A program made the position numbers and the translations under genes. This document shows, piece after piece, positions 24,803 to 33,303 of a DNA stretch of 64,000 bases. Position 1 is the first letter of the stretch. Each line of letters starts with the position of its first letter. The stretch is from a bacterium (GTDB taxonomy: Bacteria > Bdellovibrionota_B > Oligoflexia > Silvanigrellales > Silvanigrellaceae): the NCBI GenBank assembly GCA_009918675.1, contig RGDM01000005.1, positions 1-64,000 on the forward strand, read 5' to 3'. The notes under the pieces are model-generated. The model worked only from the letters and a program-made list of their open reading frames with translations, made no database searches and had not been told where the DNA came from.

Positions 24803-26566
24803 TTAGCGCCGCAATGGGGTCAGGCTACGCGGCAGCGTCGCAGATGACTTCTCTGGCGAGGATTCGGAATCGTTCTGCTTTGACGTGCCTGGTCGGGGAA
24901 GAGTATTTTCAACGCCCACCGCTCCACGATTTGCGGAGGTCTGCGAATCATCAGATCGTGACACCTTTTCCATGAAAAGTGGGATCACAACTTCACGGGT
25001 TTGACCGGGCTCTAAATGCAAAACTTGCCGCGATTTACTGCGCTCAAGAACAGGATCACCGATAAAATAAGTGACATCGTAGTTGCCTGCAGGAACGTAC
25101 ACTTCGTCGGGTTTGTGGAAGAGCAGATCAAGTGAACGGCCATAAACATTTGAACCACGGCTTTCGATGCGAACGAGATCCGTTCGATAGCGCCCTTGCG
25201 CCTGACGGACATCCCATTTGAATCGAACACGCGCGAGAGACTCTCCGGCAAGATGTTCAGCTCGCCGCTGGAGACTCTTTTTAATCCCGCGCAATCCTTC
25301 CACTCCGTACTCGTAGGCACCCTCAAGCAAAAGAAAAGGAAGTTTCGGTTCAACGGTCATAAGTGCATAAGGTTTCTGTTCTCGGTGAATGGTAATGCGC
25401 GGAGGTGACTTGCAACTTTTAAGACTCTCAGGACACGCAGGGACATCCACTCTTGCAGCGAAAGTCTTCACCACAGTTTTTTCGCCGGATTCGACTTGAA
25501 ATGCGTCTTGCACTTCTGAGCCTTCGATACTCACTTTGTAGGCACCGGGAAAGACGAGATAGTCGGTATCCAGGTTTAATAAAGCACCAGTGTCAAGATA
25601 CACGAACACAGGCTGCCCACCGGATTTAAGACGATCTTCGAGCGGAAAGTTTTTGGGCAGGTCAATCCGCAAAACCCCGACAGAAATCTCAGTGAGTGCT
25701 CCTTTTTCAACCGTCAGTTTCCGGCGTGTGCCATTCACTTCAAGAGAATAATTACCAGGCAACAACCACGTCCCACTATTTGCAGAAAGCGAGACAACAA
25801 AGTTTTCGTACTTGGTATCTTTCTCTTCAGCAGTGAGATAAAAGCGAGATTGAATATCTTGAAAAGCTGAAACGATACTCACTGGGTAAAGGTCGAGCGC
25901 GATGGGCTCACTCGTTTCACCGTGGTTTTCAAATTTCACAACTCGCCCACCGATCCGGATTTCAGTGGTCCCGGGAAGTATTTCGAAGTCTCGCCGCTTA
26001 TTCCACTCATTGCGTTGTCCATCGAGCGGATCGAAGCACATTGTGTTGACCACACTTTGTGCTTCTGTTGCAGGACGTGCAGCGGAACTCGAAGGCTGTG
26101 GAGAGTCTGGTTGAGTCTCCTCTTTGTTCTCACTGACTGCTTTTTTGGAATTTACGTCATTCGCAGTTGCCGAAGGGGATTCTGCTGCCACTTGCTGTGC
26201 AGAGGTTTCAGCATTGCTATCCATCTGCTTATTTTGTTCGACCGAAGCAATTCCGCGCTCTCCATGGAGAATCAACGTCAATCGACGAACAGGAATCTTG
26301 GTGGGCTTGTCGCGCGTCTGTTTGAATTCATACCCAGAGCATTCATTGGCGATCAGGTAGTCACCCGGCTCGAGTTCAATGGATTGACCACCACGGATGA
26401 GGCTCACAGGACTCATGACCCGCTGACCAGCCTTACCAACCTGCCGATAAACGACCAACTCCATCGCCTTGGGAGCATCCAAGGTCAGAGTTTGTTTGCG
26501 CAACAGATTGAAATGGTGACAGCCGGCAATCCACACAAGTGCCAGCGCTAAGATCGAACGGATCAT
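24803..26566 (-). CDS. Repeat lipoprotein with PEGA-like modules
   Basis: A 587-residue predicted lipoprotein: signal peptide MIRSILALALVWIAGC with Cys16. Five similar beta modules recur, each with a '[LVF].PG.Y.[VL]...G' core: LEPGDYLIAN, LLPGNYSLEVNG, VFPGAYKVSIEG, LLEGAYEYGVEG and VPAGNYDVTYF followed by LEPGQTREVVIP. They resemble PEGA surface domains. A disordered Ser/Glu/Gln-rich insert lies at ~105-175 and a Ser/Pro-rich tail at ~540-587. It sits 22 bases after the OB-like lipoprotein gene, itself after cheW, on the same strand. The function is unknown; surface or cell-wall contact is a guess. Confidence 0.72.
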   Translation of the reverse strand: MIRSILALALVWIAGCHHFNLLRKQTLTLDAPKAMELVVYRQVGKAGQRVMSPVSLIRGGQSIELEPGDYLIANECSGYEFKQTRDKPTKIPVRRLTLILHGERGIASVEQNKQMDSNAETSAQQVAAESPSATANDVNSKKAVSENKEETQPDSPQPSSSAARPATEAQSVVNTMCFDPLDGQRNEWNKRRDFEILPGTTEIRIGGRVVKFENHGETSEPIALDLYPVSIVSAFQDIQSRFYLTAEEKDTKYENFVVSLSANSGTWLLPGNYSLEVNGTRRKLTVEKGALTEISVGVLRIDLPKNFPLEDRLKSGGQPVFVYLDTGALLNLDTDYLVFPGAYKVSIEGSEVQDAFQVESGEKTVVKTFAARVDVPACPESLKSCKSPPRITIHREQKPYALMTVEPKLPFLLLEGAYEYGVEGLRGIKKSLQRRAEHLAGESLARVRFKWDVRQAQGRYRTDLVRIESRGSNVYGRSLDLLFHKPDEVYVPAGNYDVTYFIGDPVLERSKSRQVLHLEPGQTREVVIPLFMEKVSRSDDSQTSANRGAVGVENTLPRPGTSKQNDSESSPEKSSATLPRSLTPLRR

Positions 26567-26588
26567 CTTCCTGCCTTGCGTTAGGTGT

Positions 26589-26948
26589 TCAAGGCTTGCA
26601 GCTTATCAGACTCTCCATCGAGAAGTAAGGCTGAGGTACACTTTTGAGCCGCCGAAGAGTTCCAAGGAGCTCAATGTTGGATTGGCTTGGGCATCCCACC
26701 TTGCGTGAAATTTGTTCAGTTCCGACCAAGATTCGCCCAGTGTCATCTTCGACGAGAAAGTATGACTCACCTGGACCAACACCGGAGACTTTGCCGCTGA
26801 CTTGCACCTTAGAGCCGACGTATTCATCTGGATTCAGGCTCAACACCTTAATTTTGATAGCTGAGCGGTTTTGCGGAACGCATGAGACAAGAAGCCCAGA
26901 CAGAAGCAGCCCTATGATAAGAGCGATGATCTTTGGAGCAAATGCCAT
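26589..26948 (-). CDS. Small OB-like lipoprotein
   Basis: A 119-residue predicted lipoprotein. The start at 26948 gives an ideal signal peptide (MAFAPK, hydrophobic core, LLVSC with Cys23) and has GGAGG 4 bases upstream. An earlier ATG at 26981 with GGGGAG is also possible but adds an acidic stretch before the signal. The mature part reads VGSKVQVSGKVSGVGPGESYFLVEDDTGRILV, a pattern typical of OB-fold stress or nucleic-acid-binding-like domains (DUF4920/tRNA-anti type). It follows cheW closely, so may be co-transcribed with cheA-cheW. Confidence 0.7.
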   Translation of the reverse strand: MAFAPKIIALIIGLLLSGLLVSCVPQNRSAIKIKVLSLNPDEYVGSKVQVSGKVSGVGPGESYFLVEDDTGRILVGTEQISRKVGCPSQSNIELLGTLRRLKSVPQPYFSMESLISCKP

Positions 26949-26961
26949 CTCTCCTCCAAGG

Positions 26962-27495
26962 TCAGGATGCATATTGTTCATTGCGTTCTCCCCTAGCAAA
27001 AACGGTCTGCAAAACTCTATCGACGTCCAATATGGGTCGAACTATTCCAGCCGACTTGGCGACATGGGACACCACCTTAAAATCTTCGTTTAAATATTCG
27101 GGTGCAAGGACATCAATCACCTGATCTTCGAGCCAGACAAATTCGGTGATTTCATCGACTATCAAACCAAAGTTGTCGTCTTCTGGACGAAGAATTAGAA
27201 CCCGCGTCGCCGGAGATAGCTTGCCTGCGGTGAATCCCATCATCCGACGGAGATTTACAACCGGCATAATTTCTCCACGCAAAGCGATAACTCCCTCAAG
27301 CTCACGTTGAGCTTTGGGAATAAATGCAATTGGAGGCGGCATGACGATTTCAAGAACATCATCAACCGCGATAAGCAATTCCTGTTGAGCCACTTTAAAA
27401 GACAAAAACTGTCGACCCGGTTGAATGGGTGGTGGAATTTCTTCAACTCCGGTGGCAAGACGCGCTTCAAGTTGCTTACGCAGATCGGCGAGCAT
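26962..27495 (-). CDS. cheW: CheW coupling protein (cheA-linked)
   Basis: Chemotaxis adaptor joining receptors to CheA. A ~40-residue helical lead is followed by a CheW domain: FLSFKVAQQELLIAVDDVLEIV, IPKAQRELEGVIALRGEIMPVVNLRRMMG, LILRPEDDNFGLIVDEI and the late PILDVDRVL. The start at 27495 is chosen because GAGG lies 5 bases before it; it overlaps the end of cheA by 20 bases, and a longer frame to 27576 lacks support. At 177 residues it is slightly longer than classic CheW. Confidence 0.88.
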   Translation of the reverse strand: MLADLRKQLEARLATGVEEIPPPIQPGRQFLSFKVAQQELLIAVDDVLEIVMPPPIAFIPKAQRELEGVIALRGEIMPVVNLRRMMGFTAGKLSPATRVLILRPEDDNFGLIVDEITEFVWLEDQVIDVLAPEYLNEDFKVVSHVAKSAGIVRPILDVDRVLQTVFARGERNEQYAS

Positions 27496-30181
27496 GTCCA
27501 CCTCTTTGCGATGAATCGGCACCAATGACATGTGCCACATCAAGAACAAGCGCAACCCGCCCGTCCCCAAGGACACAGCCCCCGGCCAATTCGGGCTGAT
27601 TGTTCATTAAACGACCGAGAGGTTTGATGACAATTTCTTGTTGACCTATGAGCCTGTCCACAACAAGTCCGAGTCTTTCGTGTCCGATTCCGACCACCAC
27701 AAAAACAAGCCGTTCGCGGCGGCGGCTCAAGGTTGATGATCGATTCGCCGAGCGGTACCAGAACGTTGATTCGATTTCAGATAGTCCTAAAACTTCTGAG
27801 AAGCGCACCAAAGGCACAACCTGGTCACGCAGCTTTACGAATTGCGACTGCCCCATGCGCTGAATATCGTCGGGCGATATACGGATACTTTCGATGACAT
27901 TCACAAGCGGAATGCCAAAGCATTCGCCGCTCACTTCAACCATTAAGCTCGGGACGATGGCTAAGGTAATTGGAAGTTTAATGATGGTTTTTGTTCCCAC
28001 ACCGGGAGTGGAATCGAGATCAACGACCCCTTTCAACTTTTGGATGTTCTTCTTAACAACATCCATTCCAACTCCGCGACCGGAAATATTTGTGACTTTT
28101 TCCGCGGTCGAGAAGCCAGGCTCAAAGATAAGATTAAATATTTCTGAATGACTGAGTTGAGCACTCTCACTAATTAGGCCATTCTTAATCGCCTTCGCAC
28201 GAATGCGCTCAATATCCAAACCTTTTCCATCATCTTCAACGCTAATTGAAATTGTGTTACCTTGTTGACTTGCTGAAAGTCGAATTTGTCCTTTTCGAGA
28301 TTTCCCTGCTGCCTCTCGCTGCTCGGGGGTTTCAATGCCATGATCGATACTGTTGCGAATCAAATGAACGAGCGGATCTCCGATTTCCTCAACCAAAGTC
28401 TTATCAAACTCTGTCTCACCGCCTTCGATAACCAATTCAACTTCTTTACCGCATTGACGAGACAGATCACGCACCACCCGTGAAAATTTATAAAACACAT
28501 TTCCAACAGGAATCATGCGAACTTTCATGATAATATTTTGCACTTCATTCATATGTCGTCCGAAGAGAAGAACACTTTCGGCCATCTCATGACTCAGGTC
28601 AGAGTTTGCCGCCCGAGTTCGCAAAGCCTCTTCGATGCGTGCGAAACGTGTTCGGTCAATGACCAGCTCTCCGACGAGATTAACCAGGCAGTCGAGGCGC
28701 TTGAGATCAACCCGAATCGTTCCCTGAGTATCGCCTTTGCTCGCTTCACCTTTACCTGATGCAGCCTGATGTGAAATCTCTTTATCTGCTACAGGAACCG
28801 CTTTTTGCAGCTCAAGAGCCTGCGGCTTGGACTGTAACTCTGAACCTGACTCTGGAGATATCTGCGCCTGTTCAGAAGCTTGTGGAATAGAATGCGAGAA
28901 ATCGGAACCGACAGCCTCAACACCTTTTTCAGCGTTAGAAAGTTGCTGCAAATAGGGAGTGAGATTGAGTGTGGGAACTTTTCCAGAACGAAGCATTTCA
29001 AAAAGTTCACGAACTTTATCCCAGCCTGCAAGCAAAGTATCAATTAACTTGGAGGAGGCAGACAGCTGGCCTTTACGCATGCGATCGAAGGTGTTTTCCA
29101 GGGCATGACAAAGATGTTCAATACTGGAAAACCCCAACATCCCAGCGGTTCCCTTGATTGTGTGGGCTGCCCTGAAAATTGATTCTATGGGCCGCGAATC
29201 GGAAGGATTTTTTTCGAGCTTCAAGAGTGAGTTTGTGAGGCTATCAAGCAACTCGTCGGCGTTGTTTAGAAAGTCTGCGACCATTTCGGGATCAGCGTCG
29301 GACAGACTTACTGATTCGGCAACCTCAAAAAAATCAGCGTGTGACTCATTATTCTCAACAACAACCTGTGCATCTTCCTGAGCAGCAACAAGATGCCCTT
29401 CAAGCGCCTCAGCCTGCACGCTACTTTCAGACGGATTTAATAAATTTTCCCAAGGTGAACCAAGGGACGCTAATGAATCGATCTGCTTTTGCAGCAATCG
29501 AACCGGACCTTCTACGATCTGCTCAACCAACGAATGGTCAAGTTCGGACGCAAAGGTCATTAGGAAAGAATTGGGCAGAGTGCGCTCGACGAGAATATCA
29601 CCAATCGACAAAATCCGATCGCGAATTCCCTCAAGCGGTGCCGTTGAAGTGAATCCAAAAATAAACTCACTTCGATTCGAATAACTTTCCCAAGCCGTTC
29701 GTTCGCTTGATGTTAATGACAAGCAAGTGGCAAATGCCTTTTGTTCTTTATGAGCTGAATGTTTTTCTTGCGACTCTTCAAAGATGGATCCAGCGCAAAA
29801 AACCTGAGCCTGAAACTCTAAATCAGCAAGCAGAGATTCGTCATTGACTCCGGCGGGTGCGATAAAAATCTTTTCTAGCAACAATTGAACTTCAGCAAGT
29901 GTTTCGAGATCCTTGAGCTCCAAGACAGAGAGGCTAGCTCTGACTTGAGTCAAACGGTCTTCGATCAAATGGAGTGCTGAAACTAACCTTGGAAGTTCCG
30001 CAATTTCAGAGAGGCCTTTGAGTGAATGGAGAATTCGAAAAAGTTCATCAATTTCAGAACGCGAGAGCGCCTGCCCGTTCTCGAGCGCTTTGTTCATCTC
30101 CATCCATACTTTTGCAAGGCGCTCAACAAGTTCAGCACTTTCCGCTTTCAACTCATCTCGCATATCTTGGCTCAATTCCAT
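27476..30181 (-). CDS. cheA: Chemotaxis histidine kinase CheA with two HPt-like domains
   Basis: Kinase of 901 residues. A first HPt-like segment has LHSLKG with His52, and a second has FRAAHTIKGTAG with His340, the better match to the phosphorylated His. Then follow the dimerisation region with DRTRFARIEEALRTR, the kinase core (N box VHLIRNSIDHGIE, G1 DDGKGLD, G2 FSTAEKVTNISGRGVGMDVVKKNI) and a C-terminal CheW-like domain (SLMVEVSGECFGIPLVNVIESI). Residues ~105-285 between the HPt parts are variable. It overlaps its cheW by 20 bases. No CheY gene is adjacent. Confidence 0.93.
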   Translation of the reverse strand: MELSQDMRDELKAESAELVERLAKVWMEMNKALENGQALSRSEIDELFRILHSLKGLSEIAELPRLVSALHLIEDRLTQVRASLSVLELKDLETLAEVQLLLEKIFIAPAGVNDESLLADLEFQAQVFCAGSIFEESQEKHSAHKEQKAFATCLSLTSSERTAWESYSNRSEFIFGFTSTAPLEGIRDRILSIGDILVERTLPNSFLMTFASELDHSLVEQIVEGPVRLLQKQIDSLASLGSPWENLLNPSESSVQAEALEGHLVAAQEDAQVVVENNESHADFFEVAESVSLSDADPEMVADFLNNADELLDSLTNSLLKLEKNPSDSRPIESIFRAAHTIKGTAGMLGFSSIEHLCHALENTFDRMRKGQLSASSKLIDTLLAGWDKVRELFEMLRSGKVPTLNLTPYLQQLSNAEKGVEAVGSDFSHSIPQASEQAQISPESGSELQSKPQALELQKAVPVADKEISHQAASGKGEASKGDTQGTIRVDLKRLDCLVNLVGELVIDRTRFARIEEALRTRAANSDLSHEMAESVLLFGRHMNEVQNIIMKVRMIPVGNVFYKFSRVVRDLSRQCGKEVELVIEGGETEFDKTLVEEIGDPLVHLIRNSIDHGIETPEQREAAGKSRKGQIRLSASQQGNTISISVEDDGKGLDIERIRAKAIKNGLISESAQLSHSEIFNLIFEPGFSTAEKVTNISGRGVGMDVVKKNIQKLKGVVDLDSTPGVGTKTIIKLPITLAIVPSLMVEVSGECFGIPLVNVIESIRISPDDIQRMGQSQFVKLRDQVVPLVRFSEVLGLSEIESTFWYRSANRSSTLSRRRERLVFVVVGIGHERLGLVVDRLIGQQEIVIKPLGRLMNNQPELAGGCVLGDGRVALVLDVAHVIGADSSQRGGHARRSA

Positions 30182-30346
30182 GGTTGTCCCGCTCCTAAAG
30201 TCAGTCTATTGAGTTATTGAAATGCCCCATGGTCAGGGGTCGCCCAGTGGGGGGATAATTTGTCGGCACGGAACGAATCTGCCCACACCTCCGCTTGACT
30301 GAATGAATGAGGTAGGCAAGACCTGCTGTATGGGAGTGTGTTGAAC

Positions 30347-30946
30347 ATGTTTGAAAAAATAGTGCTTGCTAGCGGTTCACCCCGCCGTCGAGAGCTTCTG
30401 AATGCTGCTGGGTATCGCCATGACGTGTTGGTTTCCAACATTGAAGAAAAGCGTCGTCAAGGGGAACGCCCGGAGGATTATGTCCAACGCAATGCAAAAG
30501 AAAAAGCGATGGCAGTCTGCCAAAGTGACCCTGTTGCGGTTGCCAAGGCCGTTGTTTTGGCTGCTGATACGATTGTCGTCGCGTTTGACAACGAAGTCTT
30601 GGAGAAGCCTGCCGACGCAAACGAAGCGCGCCGGATGCTTTCTAAGCTTTCAGCCAAAACTCACCGCGTGATGACGGGCTATGCAATATGCAATGGCACA
30701 ACCGGAGAAGTGATTGAATGCAAAACTGTCCAAACCCAGGTCCTTTTTCGCCCTCTCTATGCCGATGAAGTTGAACGCTACATTGCCAGCGGTGAGCCTT
30801 TCGACAAAGCTGGTTCCTATGGAATCCAAGGACAAGCCCTGACCTTCGTTGAATCCCTGGAAGGAAGTTACACCAATGTGGTTGGACTTCCGATGGCTGA
30901 AGTGGTTCTTGCGTTGCGCCGCATGCTGCCGATGATTGAAGATTAA
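30347..30946 (+). CDS. maf: Maf-family nucleoside triphosphate pyrophosphatase
   Basis: House-cleaning pyrophosphatase, likely for dTTP/UTP or modified nucleotides. The N-terminus KIVLASGSPRRRELL, ADTIVVAF with the catalytic Asp, KPADANEARRML, and EPFDKAGSYGIQG are all Maf signatures. The ATG at 30347 has GGGAG 10 bases upstream; GTG 30338 and TTG 30341 are in frame but give extra residues before the conserved start. It is divergent from cheA and 4 bases before yggS. Confidence 0.93.
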   Translation: MFEKIVLASGSPRRRELLNAAGYRHDVLVSNIEEKRRQGERPEDYVQRNAKEKAMAVCQSDPVAVAKAVVLAADTIVVAFDNEVLEKPADANEARRMLSKLSAKTHRVMTGYAICNGTTGEVIECKTVQTQVLFRPLYADEVERYIASGEPFDKAGSYGIQGQALTFVESLEGSYTNVVGLPMAEVVLALRRMLPMIED

Positions 30947-30950
30947 TTTT

Positions 30951-31703
30951 ATGGAAAAGCATCAGACAAACCAAATTATCAATGCTCAACAACGTCTACA
31001 TTTGGTTAAGTCTAGAATCGCAACAGCATTGATTCAAAGCCAGAAACGAACTGAAGACGTTTCACTTGTGGCGGTAAGCAAAGGCCATTCAATTCAGGCA
31101 ATTCGTGAGATGTATGCTCTGGGCATTCGGGATTTCGCCGAAAACTATGCGCAAGAGCTGTTCAGAAAACATGAGGAGCTGGCCGATTTAGCAGACATTC
31201 GCTGGCATTTCATTGGCCATCTTCAGTCTAATAAAGCAAAAAGTATTGCCGAAATTTCTCCTCTCATTCATAGCGTCGATAGACCTTCATTGCTTGCAGA
31301 ACTGAAAAAGCACGCAAGCCCACAATTTCCTCTGCACATTTTAATTCAGTTGCAGGTGGATCCTCTCGACGCCAAGAAATCGGGATGTCCGTTTTCCGAA
31401 GCCGATGAATTGTGCAGACAAGTTGCCCAATGCCCTGGAATATTGTGGGACGGATTTATGGGAATGGGTCCTGTGACTGAAGACATTGACAAACTGAGTT
31501 TGCTTTATCAACGTTTTGTTCAGCGCTCCGTAGAACTATGGGACAAACACGCCCCCCGGGATCCATCGCGTCAATCAAGACATCTAAAAATCTCATTAGG
31601 CATGAGCGATGATTTGGAAATTGCCCTACGCGCAGGTTCAACTCTTTTGCGCATTGGTAGCGCTCTGTTTGGACCCCGTCCGGGACGCTCTCAGGCCACC
31701 TGA
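30951..31703 (+). CDS. yggS: YggS/PROSC-family pyridoxal phosphate-binding protein
   Basis: Single-domain PLP carrier or homeostasis protein with an alanine-racemase-like barrel. Lys44 in VAVSKGHS is the PLP lysine, with FAENYAQEL, WHFIGHLQSNKAK and the end block SLGMSDDLEIALRAGSTLLRIGSALFG. It is 250 residues from the ATG at 30951, 4 bases after maf. It has no clear SD, so translation probably couples to maf. Its last 13 bases overlap the convergent subtilase gene. Confidence 0.92.
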   Translation: MEKHQTNQIINAQQRLHLVKSRIATALIQSQKRTEDVSLVAVSKGHSIQAIREMYALGIRDFAENYAQELFRKHEELADLADIRWHFIGHLQSNKAKSIAEISPLIHSVDRPSLLAELKKHASPQFPLHILIQLQVDPLDAKKSGCPFSEADELCRQVAQCPGILWDGFMGMGPVTEDIDKLSLLYQRFVQRSVELWDKHAPRDPSRQSRHLKISLGMSDDLEIALRAGSTLLRIGSALFGPRPGRSQAT

Positions 31704-32461
31704 CTCGAACCGTCCATTGATTGAGCATACTCTCGCAAAAGAATTTTTACATCGAGAGGACCACATTCTGGGCGTGTTTCAAGAATTCTTGCACAGAGTC
31801 CGCTCACGTGCGCGGCTGCATAGCTTGAGCCTGAGACGAACAAGGATTGATCAGCTGGGCCAGCGACAGGAACATTGACTCCCATTCCCGAAAACTCGAC
31901 AACTGAACCTGAGTGGAAGCGAACTTGCATGGCATGAGCAGCGGGCATGGCATTCACACTGACGCAATAAGTAAACGTAGCTGGATACAGCCAATTACCG
32001 ACATTACTGCATGCTGCAACCATTACAACATTCGACTCATACGCACGTTTCATGAGCGCAACCAACCAAGGGAGATGGTACTCACTTGAAGTTCCCAAAC
32101 TTACGTTCACAATCTGATACCCCTGATCAATTATGTGATCGAGGACATAACAGAGCAGCGAACTGTCGGTGACATTGTTTTCATCAAGAACACGGAAATG
32201 ATCCACTTTAGCTTCAGGAGCAACCGACATAAGACAGCTTTGAACCAAGCTTCCATGACCAGATCGGTCTGAATTTTCACCTGCAGCAACTTCCTCGAGG
32301 CAGAGTCCTTGAGAACCATGTGAACAATCGAAAATCCGACCAAGTTTGCCTCTCAGCGCCGGAAATTGTGGATTGACCCCACTATCAATGACAGCAACCC
32401 GAACGTGCGCACCCGTGCTCAGAAGGATGCTTTGAAAGGTTTTTTTCATATCCAGACGCAT
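31691..32461 (-). CDS. Cytoplasmic subtilisin-like (S8) serine protease
   Basis: A 256-residue subtilase core. The catalytic triad is Asp26 (VAVIDSGVN), His69 (RSGHGSLV) and Ser213 (VSGSSYAAAHVSG), with Asn153 in ACSNVGN for the oxyanion hole. The usual GTSMAAPHV reads GSSYAAAHV, so the conserved Pro is Ala. There is no signal peptide or pro-domain, so it probably acts in the cytosol, like proteases that mature peptides or regulate proteins. GGAGA lies 6 bases before the ATG within a small palindrome. A sigma-28-like promoter is upstream. The substrate is unknown. Confidence 0.85.
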   Translation of the reverse strand: MRLDMKKTFQSILLSTGAHVRVAVIDSGVNPQFPALRGKLGRIFDCSHGSQGLCLEEVAAGENSDRSGHGSLVQSCLMSVAPEAKVDHFRVLDENNVTDSSLLCYVLDHIIDQGYQIVNVSLGTSSEYHLPWLVALMKRAYESNVVMVAACSNVGNWLYPATFTYCVSVNAMPAAHAMQVRFHSGSVVEFSGMGVNVPVAGPADQSLFVSGSSYAAAHVSGLCARILETRPECGPLDVKILLREYAQSMDGSSQVA

Positions 32462-32525
32462 GGAGATTCTCCGTATTTTTTTTCTATAAATCTGACTGTG
32501 CAGAGAACTTGCCTTTCTCCGATTC

Positions 32526-32552
32526 AGATCGATTCAACACTGCCAAACTTTA
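32526..32552 (-). promoter_or_regulatory. Sigma-28-like promoter before subtilase gene
   Basis: On the minus strand TAAAGTTT (32552-32545), an exact -35 for the motility sigma factor, is followed after 11 bases by ATCGATCT (32533-32526), which matches the -10 GCCGATAA at four of eight places. The TAA of the preceding gene's stop is part of the -35. The protease start is about 58 bases downstream of the expected start site. Confidence 0.3.
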
Positions 32553-33086
32553 GGACGCAGATTTGAATCTTGCTTCGTTTGATTTTGACACTTTCAACTG
32601 TTTACGAAGCTCTCCGAGTCCTGCGCTGGCAGCAGCACAAACCGATTCATAATTTCTTGAGTTCAAACCCGGCACCTCGACCACAGCAACCGCAATCGGG
32701 TTTTCAAAAACCACGATAGGAAAAAACACCCGCTGGTGAACAAAGTCGAAGGCCATCTCACGGCCAGAGAGGGCAATTCGTGACTGCTGTAAATCAGATT
32801 CACTTAGATGGAGCTCTTTAATGTCGGTGATTGCTGAAAATTTCTCCCCCTGCCCTTGGATAGACAGACTCACCGAGGTTGCGCTCACTCGCTGGGCAAA
32901 TGAGATCAACATTGACACGATAGGTTCGGGAGCAACACGCAGCATAGATTCGAGCTCATGCTCGGCGCGCTGTGCCAAGACAAGCAACTCATGTTGAAGA
33001 TTTTCAACCTGCTTAAAGAGATCTGCTGTCGCTGTTGTTTTTTCGAAGTCGCCTGTTGGCGACTGAGACGATTTCTGACCAACCAT
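32550..33086 (-). CDS. Uncharacterised protein, possible GAF-like domain
   Basis: A 178-residue cytosolic protein. GAGGG lies a few bases before the ATG at 33086, which is preferred to the longer frame. The first ~60 residues are polar then helical (LFKQVENLQHELLVLAQRAEHEL), a likely coiled coil. The rest alternates strands and helices (SVSLSIQGQGEKFS, VFFPIVVFENPIAVAVVEVPG) like a small-molecule-binding GAF domain, though the match is by pattern only. It lies just before the subtilase on the same strand. Confidence 0.6.
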   Translation of the reverse strand: MVGQKSSQSPTGDFEKTTATADLFKQVENLQHELLVLAQRAEHELESMLRVAPEPIVSMLISFAQRVSATSVSLSIQGQGEKFSAITDIKELHLSESDLQQSRIALSGREMAFDFVHQRVFFPIVVFENPIAVAVVEVPGLNSRNYESVCAAASAGLGELRKQLKVSKSNEARFKSAS

Positions 33087-33303
33087 GAAAACCCTCGCAT
33101 CTGTTCCCCCATCATAGCCAATTGTGCTGAGACTTGGAGCAGAGAGTGACACCAGTCCGCCGGGCAAGTTCTTCCTGAGAGGGTGCGAAGCCCTGAACTC
33201 CTAGACACGACCCGCCCAGGGGGACTATGCAGACGGACGTGTTTCCAGTAGTTTTTGTTTAAGAGACTTTTCCTTCGAATTGACCAGGTTGAAAAGGACG
33301 GTG

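Noticed and set aside
25922-26551. 209-codon plus-strand frame opposite the PEGA-like lipoprotein
   Set aside because: It is antisense to a gene with a good signal peptide and repeats, and has no recognisable features.
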